IMG/VR virus record: IMGVR_UViG_3300005253_003496
Span: 1-32,813 of that record
Direction: 5' to 3' (one strand)
Length of the DNA stretch: 32,813 nt
Source of the DNA: a virus
In this document: positions 15,867-23,545 of the stretch, piece after piece
Position numbering within the stretch: position 1 is the stretch's first letter
Layout of the letters: every line of letters begins with the position of its first letter
The notes under the pieces: generated by a model
Told to the model about the DNA's origin: nothing
What the model saw: only the letters and a program-made list of their open reading frames with translations
The model's database searches: none
Translations under genes and position numbers: made by a program

Positions 15867-15885
15867 GCCCCGGTAGCACCGGGGC
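15867..15885 (+). promoter_or_regulatory. Perfect hairpin between sheath and tube genes
   Basis: GCCCCGG, loop TAGCA, CCGGGGC: a perfect 7-bp GC stem with no T-run. It is followed by ACGGAGAGCACCGCC and the tube ATG. Because there is no T-tract it is more likely an mRNA-stability or processing element than a terminator. The same hairpin-plus-ribosome-site layout recurs before E and before three early genes. Confidence 0.6.
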
Positions 15886-15915
15886 CACTGGCTAACACTC
15901 ACGGAGAGCACCGCC

Positions 15916-16431
15916 ATGGCAATGCCGCGCAAACTCAAAAACATGAACGTCTTCAACGATGGCGGTAGCTACCAGGGCATCGCCAAAGCCATGACCCTGC
16001 CGGCACTGAGCCGCAAGATGGAAGGCTACCGGGGCGGCGGAATGAACGGCCCGGTCAAGGTCGATATGGGCCTATCAGACGACGGCATTGCCGTCAGCTG
16101 GAAGCTCGGCGGCTGGGATCTGCTCGCCATCCGCCAATGGGGCGCCACCAGTGCCAGCGCCGTTGCCCTGCGCTTTGCTGGGGCCGTACAGCGTGACGAC
16201 ACAGGCGACGTAAGCGCCGTCGAAGTGGTCATGCGTGGCCGCCACGAAGAGATCAACTTTGGTGACAGCGAGCCCGGTGCCGACACTGAGCACGAAATCA
16301 CCACCACCTGCACCTACTACAAGCTGACCGTAGACGGCGAAGTGCTGGTCGAGATCGACATCCTCAACATGATCGAGATCGTCGACGGGGTAGACATTCT
16401 CGCCGCGCAGCGCAAAGCCGTAGGCCTGTAA
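15916..16431 (+). CDS. FII: Tail tube protein, P2 gpFII
   Basis: Inner tail tube subunit, 171 aa against 172 in P2 FII. It begins MAMPRKLKNMNVFNDGGSYQG, then EGYRGGGMNGPV, and ends with the TTTCTYYKLTVDGEVLVEID segment (residues shared across the family). ATG at 15916 follows GGAGAGCACC. It lies between the sheath and the tape-measure chaperone, the standard order. Confidence 0.97.
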   Translation: MAMPRKLKNMNVFNDGGSYQGIAKAMTLPALSRKMEGYRGGGMNGPVKVDMGLSDDGIAVSWKLGGWDLLAIRQWGATSASAVALRFAGAVQRDDTGDVSAVEVVMRGRHEEINFGDSEPGADTEHEITTTCTYYKLTVDGEVLVEIDILNMIEIVDGVDILAAQRKAVGL

Positions 16432-16450
16432 TTGCTCGACAATTTCACAC

Positions 16451-16470
16451 CCCCGGCGCGTATGCCGGGG
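16451..16470 (+). promoter_or_regulatory. Perfect hairpin between tube and E genes
   Basis: CCCCGGC, loop GCGTAT, GCCGGGG: a 7-bp stem without a T-run, followed by CCACC, an A-run and AGGAACCCACC before the E start at 16492. It is the second hairpin in this operon placed just after a structural gene made in high copy, so protection of the upstream mRNA is a reasonable guess. Confidence 0.55.
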
Positions 16471-16491
16471 CCACCAAAAAAGGAACCCACC

Positions 16492-16845
16492 ATGGCAACC
16501 CCAGAAACAGAAAAAGCGGCAGAGAAAGCCGCAACGAACACCACCCAGGCTGACGACAACACCAACGTCATCGAGCTGGACGAGCCCATCAAGCGCGGTA
16601 ATACCGAGATCAGCAGCGTCACCCTGCGCAAGCCCGTTTCCGGCGAGCTGCGCGGCGTAAGCCTGATGGATCTCGCCCAGATGGACGTGCTCGCCCTGCG
16701 CAAAGTGCTGCCGCGCATCAGCAACCCCAGCCTCACCGACGCCGAGGTCGGCAACCTGGACCCAGCAGACCTGATGCAATGCGGGGTAGCCGTTGCCAGT
16801 TTTTTGTTGACCAAGAAAATGAAACAGAACTCCCTCGAAGCGTAG
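16492..16845 (+). CDS. E: Tape-measure chaperone gpE (zero-frame product)
   Basis: A 117-aa tail assembly chaperone; P2 gpE is 91 aa. The N-terminal ~25 residues are Ala/Glu/Thr-rich (EKAAEKAATNTTQADD), then the family core: VIELDEPIKRGNTEISSVTLRKP, GELRGVSLMDLAQMD and DLMQCGVAVASFLLTKK (core residues about 27-107). The ATG at 16492 has AAGGAA upstream; the frame open from 16432 includes the hairpin and is not coding. Near its end is a T TTT TTG slippery site giving the longer E+E' product. It is needed for assembly of the tape measure into the tail. Confidence 0.92.
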   Translation: MATPETEKAAEKAATNTTQADDNTNVIELDEPIKRGNTEISSVTLRKPVSGELRGVSLMDLAQMDVLALRKVLPRISNPSLTDAEVGNLDPADLMQCGVAVASFLLTKKMKQNSLEA

Positions 16846-16988
16846 AGGACGCCATGGGCGATATCGCCCTGGTGTATCACTGGGGGCCGAGCGAGATGGA
16901 CCGCCTCGGCTTACCAGAGCTGATGGAATGGCGCACCCGCGCGATCAAGCAATGGAACCAGGTGCATGGCGCAAAATCTGAAACTTGA
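16492..16988 (+). CDS. E': gpE+E' fusion made by -1 ribosomal frameshift
   Basis: Joined product: zero frame 16492-16806, then -1 frame 16806-16988, about 165 aa (P2 E+E' is 142 aa). The slippery heptamer T TTT TTG lies at 16800-16806 exactly in the zero-frame phase (AGT TTT TTG). The -1 frame reads through VDQENETELPRSVEDAMG, then YHWGPSEMDRLGLPELMEW and RTRAIKQWNQVHG, which is the typical E' (GpE family) sequence. Tail phages commonly make a chaperone pair in a fixed ratio this way, and P2 uses the same heptamer. The start of the tape measure gene overlaps the E' end by 23 bases. Confidence 0.9.
16800..16806 (+). promoter_or_regulatory. Programmed -1 frameshift slippery site (E/E')
   Basis: T TTT TTG in phase with the E frame. 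After slipping, the next codon is GTT at 16806. It is the same heptamer known from P2. I did not find an obvious strong stem-loop right after it; the downstream stretch is A-rich. Confidence 0.88.
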
Positions 16989-19476
16989 GGTAGTACTAGG
17001 GATGCTGGATCGGGCCACAAAGCCCATCCGCGCCATCACCAAGGGCAGCGTAGGCCTGGGGCGCGAACTCAAAGCAACCCGTGATCAACTCAAGCAGCTG
17101 GAGCGCCAACAGTCTGATATCAGCGGCTGGCGAACGCTTAACAACGCCACCAAGCAAACCACCCAGGCCATCAGCGCCAATCGTGACCGCGTGCGCGAGC
17201 TGTCGCGCCAAATGGCGCAAACCAGCAACCCCACCAAGGCGCTCACCAACGATTTTAGGCGTGCGGTGCGTGAAGCTCACGCACTCAAGCAAAAGCACCA
17301 GGAGCAACAACGTGAGCTGCAAGGTTTGCGCGGTAGGCTCAACAACGCCGGCATCAGCACTCGCAACCTTGGCGAGCATGAGCGCACGCTGCGCCAACGC
17401 ATCAACAGCACCAACAACCAGCTGCAGGAGCAAGAGCGGCGGCTCAGGGCCGTTACTGCGCAGCAAAAACGCTTAGCCGCGGCTAAACGCCAATACCAAC
17501 GCACACAGCAAATGACCGGCGCCATGGCCGGTACCGGTGCAGCTGGCTTGGCTACCGGCAGCGCCATGCTGTACGCGGGCGCTCGGATCATTACCCCAGG
17601 CATCGACTTCGGCGCTCAGATGAGCGAGCTCCAGGCTATTACGCGGCTGGAGCGTGAAAGCCAGGATTTCCAGATGCTGCGCGATCAGGCCCGCCAACTG
17701 GGTGGTTCCACCGCGTTCAGCGCCACAGAGGTAGGCGCCGGGCAGACGTTCTTGGCACGGGCAGGCTTTACGCCCGAGGCCATCCGCACTTCTATGAAAG
17801 ATGTCCTGAGTCTAGCCCTCGCCAACAACGCGGATCTGGCACGCACAGCCGACATCGCCTCAAACATCAGCAGCGCGTTTAAGATTGATCCGTCAGTCGA
17901 AGGCAACATCACCCGCGTCGCAGACGTGCTTTCCGGCACCGCAGCAAGGGCGAACGTCGATTTAGAAATGCTAGGCGATACCATGAAGTACCTGGGCGGC
18001 AAATCAGACCTTGGCCTCACGCTCGAGCAGGCTGCAACCATGGCCGGACTGCTCGGCAACATTGGTATTCAGGGCAGCCAAGGCGGCACCACAACCCGCG
18101 CATTGGTTAACCGTCTTACTGCGCCCGCAAAAGCTGGTCGCGAAGCGATGGAAGAGCTGGAGCTGCAGGTAGCTAACGCACAGGGGGGCATGCGCGATAT
18201 TCCCGATATCCTCCGCGACATCAACAACGCTACACGCGACATGGGCAACGTAAAGCGCCAAGCCCTTCTTACGGCCATATTCGGTACCGAAGCGGGTTCA
18301 GGCAGTGCAGAGCTTGTGAGTCAGATGGCTGGAGGTGCGCTCGATGATTTCCTCAACGAGCTGATGAACCTGCAGGGCGAGAACCAGCGCATGGCTGACA
18401 TTCTCGCCGACAATCTCGGCGGCGATCTCAAAGGTTTCCGCAGCGCCTGGGAAGATGTCGGTATCACCATCCAGGATCAGAACGATGGTCCGTTGCGTGA
18501 GTGGGTTCAGAGCTGGACGGCATTGCTAAGGGGCGTCACCAACTGGATCAAGGAAAACCCCGAGCTAACCGCCACCATCTTTAAAACAGCCGCAGGCTTC
18601 GCAATGCTGATCACAGTATTCGGCGTACTTACCGTGACCCTAGCCTCGATCCTCGGCCCCTTCGCCATGATCCGGCTGGGCGTCGCCATGTTTGGCATAC
18701 GTGCCCTCGCACTACTACCTATCCTCAAAGCGGTCGGCACCGCGTTCATGTGGCTGGGCCGCCTGCTGCTGCTCAACCCTATTGGACTGGCCATCACGCT
18801 GCTGATCGCTGCCGGCTGGCTGCTGTACAAAAACTGGGATGGCGTCATCGGCGGAGCCAAAGCTCTCTGGCAGGATCTCGGCGGCAGCATTCCCGCCGTG
18901 CTGGCCACCGTTGGAAAGTTCATCCTCAACTGGTCCCCGCTGGGCCTGTTTTACAAAGCCTTCGCCGCTGTTATGAGCTGGTTTGGTGTAGACCTGCCAA
19001 GTAAATTCACTGACTTTGGATCCATGCTCATGCAGGGCCTGGTCACCGGCATAAAAAATAGTCTGGGTGCGGTAAAAGGTGCCATTACCGGTGCAGGCAA
19101 TGCCACGGTTAGCTGGTTCAAAGAAAAGCTCGGCATCCGCTCACCAAGCCGTGTATTCGCCGAGCTGGGCGGCTTCACCATGCAGGGCTTGGCCCAAGGC
19201 ATCCAACGCCAGCAGGGCGAGCCGCTGGCGGCCGTGGCGGGCGTATCGCAGCGCATGGCCAACGCCACCAGTGGTATCAGCTTTGACAGCCGCCGCCCGT
19301 TAGCGGCCCGCAACGCAGCCGCCAGCAACCCCGCCGGCGGACGTTACGAGATCAACATTCACGCCGCACCCGGTATGGATCCGCACGCTATCGCTCGCGC
19401 CGTAGCCGCCGAGCTCGACCGGCGCGAGCGTGAGAGCGCCGCCGGCGCACGTGGCGCCCTGTATGACCAGGAGTAA
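16966..19476 (+). CDS. T: Tape measure protein, P2 gpT-like
   Basis: Sets tail length and is probably threaded into the host at infection. The 836-aa product compares with 815 in P2 gpT. Residues about 40-190 form long coiled coils (KATRDQLKQLERQQSDIS onward). The TP901-type core follows at about 205-420 (GAQMSELQAITRLERES, GGSTAFSATEVGAGQ, GNIGIQGSQGGT). Then comes a hydrophobic region at about 540-625 with several membrane-like helices (AAGFAMLITVFGVLTVTLA, IGLAITLLIAAGWLLY). The C-terminus includes KLGIRSPSRVFAELGG. The start overlaps E'. It is the longest late gene. Confidence 0.96.
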   Translation: MAQNLKLEVVLGMLDRATKPIRAITKGSVGLGRELKATRDQLKQLERQQSDISGWRTLNNATKQTTQAISANRDRVRELSRQMAQTSNPTKALTNDFRRAVREAHALKQKHQEQQRELQGLRGRLNNAGISTRNLGEHERTLRQRINSTNNQLQEQERRLRAVTAQQKRLAAAKRQYQRTQQMTGAMAGTGAAGLATGSAMLYAGARIITPGIDFGAQMSELQAITRLERESQDFQMLRDQARQLGGSTAFSATEVGAGQTFLARAGFTPEAIRTSMKDVLSLALANNADLARTADIASNISSAFKIDPSVEGNITRVADVLSGTAARANVDLEMLGDTMKYLGGKSDLGLTLEQAATMAGLLGNIGIQGSQGGTTTRALVNRLTAPAKAGREAMEELELQVANAQGGMRDIPDILRDINNATRDMGNVKRQALLTAIFGTEAGSGSAELVSQMAGGALDDFLNELMNLQGENQRMADILADNLGGDLKGFRSAWEDVGITIQDQNDGPLREWVQSWTALLRGVTNWIKENPELTATIFKTAAGFAMLITVFGVLTVTLASILGPFAMIRLGVAMFGIRALALLPILKAVGTAFMWLGRLLLLNPIGLAITLLIAAGWLLYKNWDGVIGGAKALWQDLGGSIPAVLATVGKFILNWSPLGLFYKAFAAVMSWFGVDLPSKFTDFGSMLMQGLVTGIKNSLGAVKGAITGAGNATVSWFKEKLGIRSPSRVFAELGGFTMQGLAQGIQRQQGEPLAAVAGVSQRMANATSGISFDSRRPLAARNAAASNPAGGRYEINIHAAPGMDPHAIARAVAAELDRRERESAAGARGALYDQE

Positions 19477-19482
19477 CCCAAG

Positions 19483-19914
19483 ATGATGATGGCCCTGGGG
19501 CTGTATGTATTCAGCCTGAGCACCGCCGCCTACCAACAGCTGCAGCGCCAAACCAGCTGGCGGCACCCTAGTAGTTCGCGCGTCGGCGCATTGCCCGCAC
19601 GCCAGTTTGTGGGCAAAGGCGAAGACACCATCACCCTCAGCGGCCTCATCATGCCGGAGCTCACCGGCGAGCGCGTGTCGCTTGAAGCCCTGCGCCTAAT
19701 GGCAGACACCGGCAAAGCATGGCCCTTGGTAGAGGGCACCGGGCGCATCTACGGGCTGTGGATCATCGAGAGCATCAGCGAAACCGACACGCTGTTTTTT
19801 AGAGATGGGGCCCCACGCCGAATTGAGTTCAACCTCACCCTGCAGCGCGTAGACGACAGCCAAATCGAGCTGCTTGGAGACATCCTCAGCACCATCGGCG
19901 ACATATTGCGATGA
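19483..19914 (+). CDS. U: Tail protein U, P2 gpU-like
   Basis: Tail terminator or completion protein at the head-proximal end, 143 aa against 159 in P2 gpU. It has MMALGLYVFSLSTAAYQQLQ, a QTSWRHPSSSRVG block and DTLFFRDGAPRRIEFNLTL, all typical of the family. Three ATG codons in a row (19483, 19486, 19489) could each start it; AGGAG at 19469-19473 best serves the first. The stop overlaps the D start (ATGA at 19911). Confidence 0.95.
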   Translation: MMMALGLYVFSLSTAAYQQLQRQTSWRHPSSSRVGALPARQFVGKGEDTITLSGLIMPELTGERVSLEALRLMADTGKAWPLVEGTGRIYGLWIIESISETDTLFFRDGAPRRIEFNLTLQRVDDSQIELLGDILSTIGDILR

Positions 19915-21104
19915 TCACCCGCCACCCTACCCCCGCGTATCGCCTGGTGGTGAACGGGCAAGACATCACCCCCAAGATCAACAACCGCCTGGTCAGCCTG
20001 GCACTTACTGACAACCGGGGTTTAGAGGCCGACCAACTCAGCATCAGCCTCACCGATCACGACGGCCTGCTCAGCATTCCCCCACGCGGCGCCGAGGTGC
20101 AGCTCTGGCTCGGCTGGACCGATACCGGCCTGGTATACAAAGGCAGCTATACCGTGGATGAAACCGAGCACAGCGGCGCGCCCGACGTGCTCAGCATCCG
20201 CGCTCGCAGTGCCGATCTGCTCGCCGGCCTCACACGCAAGCGCGAGCGCAGCTGGCACAGCATCACCCTGGCAGACATCATCACCACCATCGCCAAAGCC
20301 TACAGCCTCAAACCGGTGATTGACCTGGTGCTAGGTGCTATCCCGGTACCGCACCTAGACCAAGCCGACGAATCAGACGCCAACCTGCTCACCCGCCTTG
20401 CGCAAGATCATGACGCGATAACGACCGTCAAAGCCGGCCACCTGCTGCTGATGCCCGTGGGGGCCAGCAAAACCGCCAGTGGCGTCAACCTGCCCCACAT
20501 CCGTTACACCCGCGCAGATGGCGACAGCCATCGCTTTCTGCAGGCAGACCGCGACGCCTACACCGGCGTGCGCGCCCACTACTACGATCCCAACAGCGCA
20601 GAGCGTCTAGAAGCCCTCATCGGCACAGACGACAACATCAAAACATTACGCCACGTGTACGCAGACCAAGCCAGCGCCCTGCAAGCCGTGCGCAGCGAAT
20701 GGCAGCGGCTGCAACGAGGCGTATCCACCCTCAGCTACACCCTCGCCCGTGGCCGCGCCGATCTAATCCCGGAAATGACCTACAGCCTCAGCGGCATCAA
20801 ACAGCCAATCACAGACGTGGTGTGGCTCTGCAGCCGCGTGATGCACAACCTGAATGACAGCGGCTACACGGTCGCCCTGGAGCTGGAAAACCAGCTCGCT
20901 GAGGATGAAGATTTAGCAGCGCTGGTAGAAACCGAATACACCGGCGTAATGGCCTGGTACCGGGATAAAGACGGCACCCAGAAGAAAGTGATCGAAGGGG
21001 ATCAAACCAGCCCGCTGCGCCTTACTCACTTGTATGTGAGCAAGGCCAATGCGGAGCGGGCAGTGAAGCGGGAATTTGAGCGATTAAAAGACTCAGGGCT
21101 CTGA
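19911..21104 (+). CDS. D: Late control/tail hub protein, P2 gpD-like
   Basis: Tail hub protein of the P2 D / T4 gp27 type, 397 aa against 387 in P2 gpD. The N-terminal half has PAYRLVVNGQDITPKINNR, DNRGLEADQLSISLTDHDG and AEVQLWLGWTD. The middle has LADIITTIAKAYSL and LDQADESDANLLTRLAQDHD, and the C-terminus has YVSKANAERAVKREFERL. The start overlaps the U stop. In P2 the late activator ogr comes next; here the 3' end instead overlaps, by 12 bases and tail to tail, the last gene of a leftward cargo operon. Confidence 0.95.
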   Translation: MITRHPTPAYRLVVNGQDITPKINNRLVSLALTDNRGLEADQLSISLTDHDGLLSIPPRGAEVQLWLGWTDTGLVYKGSYTVDETEHSGAPDVLSIRARSADLLAGLTRKRERSWHSITLADIITTIAKAYSLKPVIDLVLGAIPVPHLDQADESDANLLTRLAQDHDAITTVKAGHLLLMPVGASKTASGVNLPHIRYTRADGDSHRFLQADRDAYTGVRAHYYDPNSAERLEALIGTDDNIKTLRHVYADQASALQAVRSEWQRLQRGVSTLSYTLARGRADLIPEMTYSLSGIKQPITDVVWLCSRVMHNLNDSGYTVALELENQLAEDEDLAALVETEYTGVMAWYRDKDGTQKKVIEGDQTSPLRLTHLYVSKANAERAVKREFERLKDSGL

Positions 21105-21524
21105 GGGGGTTAAGTTGTGCATTACTAACCACAGGCGGTATCCGATATCGACTAACAGCAATGTGGCGAAAACGAAGAAAAAGAACGCACCGTAGGTGAG
21201 TATTGGCGTTGAGTCTCTCAGCACTGCAGACACAAGTGCTGCGACCATTGCAGCCGCAAATGCCGCTGAGTTTATGAAAAATCTACGCAATAGCACCCTG
21301 TAGTGCCCTGTTCTCTGCATATTCCTTAACAGTCTGTGGCCCGATATGGATGCCAATATCGAAAGCGCTGCAATCAGAAATCCGAGCATGGTTGCGGATA
21401 TCTGAGCAAACAGGCTTATAACATTGTGGATATCATCGCCCAGGGTGGGAATGGTGTTGCTCGTGTGCACCAGCCACGCGAGGGCTACGGCCAGCAAACA
21501 GCTCAGAAACGTCCAATATTTCAT
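21093..21524 (-). CDS. Unrecognised four-helix membrane protein, partner of the upstream 289-aa protein
   Basis: I do not recognise a named family. The 143-aa protein shows four hydrophobic segments: about residues 5-20 (possibly a signal anchor), 36-60 (SLFAQISATMLGFLIAALSI), 82-102 (FFINSAAFAAAMVAALVSAV) and 108-133 (LTYGAFFFFVFATLLLVD). A basic loop, RLLRNMQRTGHYRVLLRR, lies between segments 2 and 3 and should face the cytoplasm if both termini are inside. It starts 2 bases after the stop of the 289-aa gene, so the two are almost certainly translated together. Its last 12 bases overlap the end of D. A small membrane protein paired with a soluble partner in a prophage cargo slot is a layout shared by several phage-defence systems (for example Kiwa, KwaA with KwaB), but I cannot show homology. 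Confidence 0.8.
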   Translation of the reverse strand: MKYWTFLSCLLAVALAWLVHTSNTIPTLGDDIHNVISLFAQISATMLGFLIAALSILASISGHRLLRNMQRTGHYRVLLRRFFINSAAFAAAMVAALVSAVLRDSTPILTYGAFFFFVFATLLLVDIGYRLWLVMHNLTPSEP

Positions 21525-21526
21525 GG

Positions 21527-22396
21527 TTATTCATCCAAAAATTTGGAAAGCTTTATATCCATTCGCAGCGTGGATCTCCATATTTCGTCGTGTACTACCG
21601 CGCTGCTGATTACTCCATTGTCCATCTCTACACTGATTTTGTCTTTAATACGATCAGCGAAAAGGTCTATTGGATCGCTTTGATCTGAGACCTTAATTTT
21701 CAGCTTTTTGGTTTGCTTCGATTCAGCCAACAGACGAAGTTTAGGCACAATATCAGTCAACAACCCTTTCTTCGGTGAGTAGGTCACGACTTTTGCCTGA
21801 AATCTGGTTGCTCCTGAATTATCCATAAATTCGATAGCTTGCTGGGTCCAGGTATCTTCAGGATCCGGCATGTACTTTTTGGCAGTTGGCTTTGCCACTT
21901 TGAATTCAACGTATTGAACCCGCTTTCCCTGCAGCAAAGCGTCTAATGTCTCTTCGGTGACAAGATCAGCAACCATGATAGTCGTTTGTCTATCCGCAAT
22001 ACCGGCTAAATAGCGGCCCAATGCTTGAGCCGAACCACCCTCCATCGTTGACTGATAAGCAAGAACAAACGCCGAGCCTTTCTTGTAAAACGCAAAGTGG
22101 TTTTTATCGATTACCTCTTCGCCTTCCGCCAATTCAACAGGCTTTTCTTCATCATGGTTCCTAGACCCCGCTATAGGGCGATCGTCGCGAAATCGAACCA
22201 AATGTCCTGAATATTTTCCATCCTTCAAACTGACACCACGTAACTGATAATCAGAGCCTTGATCTAAAAGAGAGAGGGCGCGGGTAATGATGCTTTTTTG
22301 CACAATCCCATCAAACAGCAACGAGAGGTCATACTCTTTTCCATCACGGTGTGCCTGAATGCGGTAATACCTAATGGTGTAATGCTTAGTAGTCAT
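21527..22396 (-). CDS. Unrecognised 289-aa soluble protein, first gene of a two-gene cargo module
   Basis: The family is not recognised with confidence. The protein has a beta-rich N-terminus (HYTIRYYRIQAHRDG), a charged middle (SRNHDEEKPVELAEGEEV), then a strand-helix block HFAFYKKGSAFVLAYQST followed by GGSAQALGRYLAGI. A second strand region (KRVQYVEFKVAKPTAKKY) comes next. The C-terminal half is basic, with RLLAESKQTKKLKIKVSD, and ends in strands around VEMDNGVISSAVVHDEIWRS. No nuclease, ATPase or protease signature is visible. The pattern hydrophobic strand, then G-x-S, then Y-L is seen in uncharacterised DUF4868/DUF6731-type proteins, the first of which includes KwaB; this is a weak recollection, not a match. 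The gene has lower GC than the phage backbone. The membrane gene follows after 2 bases. The ATG at 22396 is preceded by AGGCGA. Confidence 0.8.
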   Translation of the reverse strand: MTTKHYTIRYYRIQAHRDGKEYDLSLLFDGIVQKSIITRALSLLDQGSDYQLRGVSLKDGKYSGHLVRFRDDRPIAGSRNHDEEKPVELAEGEEVIDKNHFAFYKKGSAFVLAYQSTMEGGSAQALGRYLAGIADRQTTIMVADLVTEETLDALLQGKRVQYVEFKVAKPTAKKYMPDPEDTWTQQAIEFMDNSGATRFQAKVVTYSPKKGLLTDIVPKLRLLAESKQTKKLKIKVSDQSDPIDLFADRIKDKISVEMDNGVISSAVVHDEIWRSTLRMDIKLSKFLDE

Positions 22397-22404
22397 GCAT
22401 TCGC

Positions 22405-22545
22405 CTAATTCTTAGAGTTGTTCGTTGTTGAAAATAAAGCAGCCTGCCAATGTTCCTCACCCACAATCGAAATCGGCACCCCAGCCTTCCTGGGCTCCAC
22501 CGCTTTCATGAATTCCAGGCCGTTGCTGCCTGACTGCGGCTTAAC
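22405..22545 (-). pseudogene. Possible frameshifted C-terminal remnant of the cysteine-repeat gene
   Basis: Directly after the fourth repeat the +1 frame stays open for about 47 codons (from AVKPQSGSNGLEF through GEEHWQAALFSTTNNSKN). It stops at 22405, only 8 bases before the next gene's ATG. Other gaps in this operon are 2-40 bases, so the otherwise 144-base gap looks like lost coding sequence. Removing one G from the GGG run near 22548 would join the frames. The alternative is a plain leader for the two-gene module; no clear promoter is visible there. Confidence 0.35.
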
Positions 22546-23020
22546 CGCCCTCTTCAATACAATGTTCAACCATGTCGTACTCCATGCCCCATTGCCGCTC
22601 ACACTGATTTCGGAGCGCGCCTGAGTACTGCTCAACACGGCTTTTTGCTGCACGCATCTCTTTCTGGCAGTGATCGCGCATTTCGTAGTCGTCGCGCCAT
22701 TCATTAGCGCAGTAGCCCGCTATGGCGTCACTTGGCCCTGAAGCCACACGGTTCTGAGCTGCAGTCTGCTCTTTAACGCAATGCAGGGTCATTTCAAAAT
22801 CGATGCCCCAGTCATCTGCACAGCGCTCCCGGATTGCACCGCTATGCGCCTGTAAAGTCCGCAGGGCGCTGCTCTGCTCACCGACGCAATAATCGTACAT
22901 CTCTCGATCAGAACCCCACTCCACTGCGCAATGCTCAGTTACGTCTGCATTGGTTTGGGCTGAAATCGTGGTGGCATAGCAGGCAAGAACAAGCACGCTT
23001 AAAAAAATGTGGCGCGTCAT
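22541..23020 (-). CDS. Exported protein with four cysteine-pair repeats
   Basis: The 159-aa product has a signal sequence (hydrophobic residues about 5-20, possible cut after ISA at 21; C14 in VLAC could instead be a lipobox). The mature part has four repeats of 36-37 residues, each with two Cys 14 apart: 31/45, 67/81, 104/118 and 140/154. The repeat reads roughly C-x4-W-x3-[DE]-x-M-x3-C-x2-E. Pseudomonas genomes carry many uncharacterised proteins with such C..W..DY.M..YC repeats; no function is known to me. Even Cys pairing suggests periplasmic disulfides. The fourth repeat ends abruptly two residues after its Glu (GG then stop). The +1 frame continues openly to 22405, so a frameshift may have cut the C-terminus. 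Confidence 0.82.
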   Translation of the reverse strand: MTRHIFLSVLVLACYATTISAQTNADVTEHCAVEWGSDREMYDYCVGEQSSALRTLQAHSGAIRERCADDWGIDFEMTLHCVKEQTAAQNRVASGPSDAIAGYCANEWRDDYEMRDHCQKEMRAAKSRVEQYSGALRNQCERQWGMEYDMVEHCIEEGG

Positions 23021-23035
23021 GGGGCAATCCTTTGC

Positions 23036-23545
23036 TTAGAGTTGCGCGATTAGCTCGGCGCGCTTGGTGGCGAACTCTTCTTCTGTCAGAAGCCCTGCTT
23101 CCTTGAGGCTGGCTAACTTAGTCAGCCTCTCTGCGGGATCTAAAGTTAACGGGAGTGGCACCGCTGAACTGTCCGGCGCTGGGCTCTGAGATTCCCTGCC
23201 GGCATTGATAGCAATGGCCAGCGCCGCCTCACCCTGTTTATCAAACGTCTTGAATTCAAGATGATCATGGCTTGTGTGCAACCTGAGTACGCGATGGCCT
23301 AATATTGACTTACGCTCTACTGAAGTAATGCTCTTGAGCGGCATTGTTTCTAGTACCTCCCCCAGCATGCCCTTGCGATAAAACACGGCGCGTTGCTGCG
23401 TAACAATCATGCAGCCGTTTTGCTGAGCATCTTTACCAGAGCCCATTGCCTTGCCGATGTAACCTTCCGCAGTAGCAACAATCTCTTCGCCTGGCTCAGC
23501 GTGCCGCGTTTTAAAGTTAACGACGTGTTTTGATTCCTTAGCCAT
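23036..23545 (-). CDS. PH-like plus SHOCT domain protein
   Basis: The 169-aa product has a PH-like N-terminal domain (about residues 10-115) of the bacterial bPH_3/YokE type: GEEIVATAEGYIGK, NGCMIVTQQRAVFYRKGMLG and METMPLKSITSVE-like strands, then VLRLHTSHDHLEFKTF. A Ser/Pro linker follows. The C-terminal SHOCT motif spans about 136-169 (DPAERLTKLASLKEAGLLTEEEF, key LASLKEAGLLTEEEF). SHOCT segments are short oligomerisation helices found at the ends of many bacterial proteins. No transmembrane segment is seen. Strong ribosome site AGGGAG before the ATG at 23545. It follows the repressor by 40 bases on the same strand, so it is probably made in the lysogen. Its role is unknown; it could be stress- or envelope-related. 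Confidence 0.82.
   Translation of the reverse strand: MAKESKHVVNFKTRHAEPGEEIVATAEGYIGKAMGSGKDAQQNGCMIVTQQRAVFYRKGMLGEVLETMPLKSITSVERKSILGHRVLRLHTSHDHLEFKTFDKQGEAALAIAINAGRESQSPAPDSSAVPLPLTLDPAERLTKLASLKEAGLLTEEEFATKRAELIAQL

Noticed and set aside
22405-22704. Independent 99-codon minus-strand gene
   Set aside because: Its first half overlaps the well-supported Cys-repeat gene in another frame; only the last ~47 codons may be real, as a frameshifted tail.
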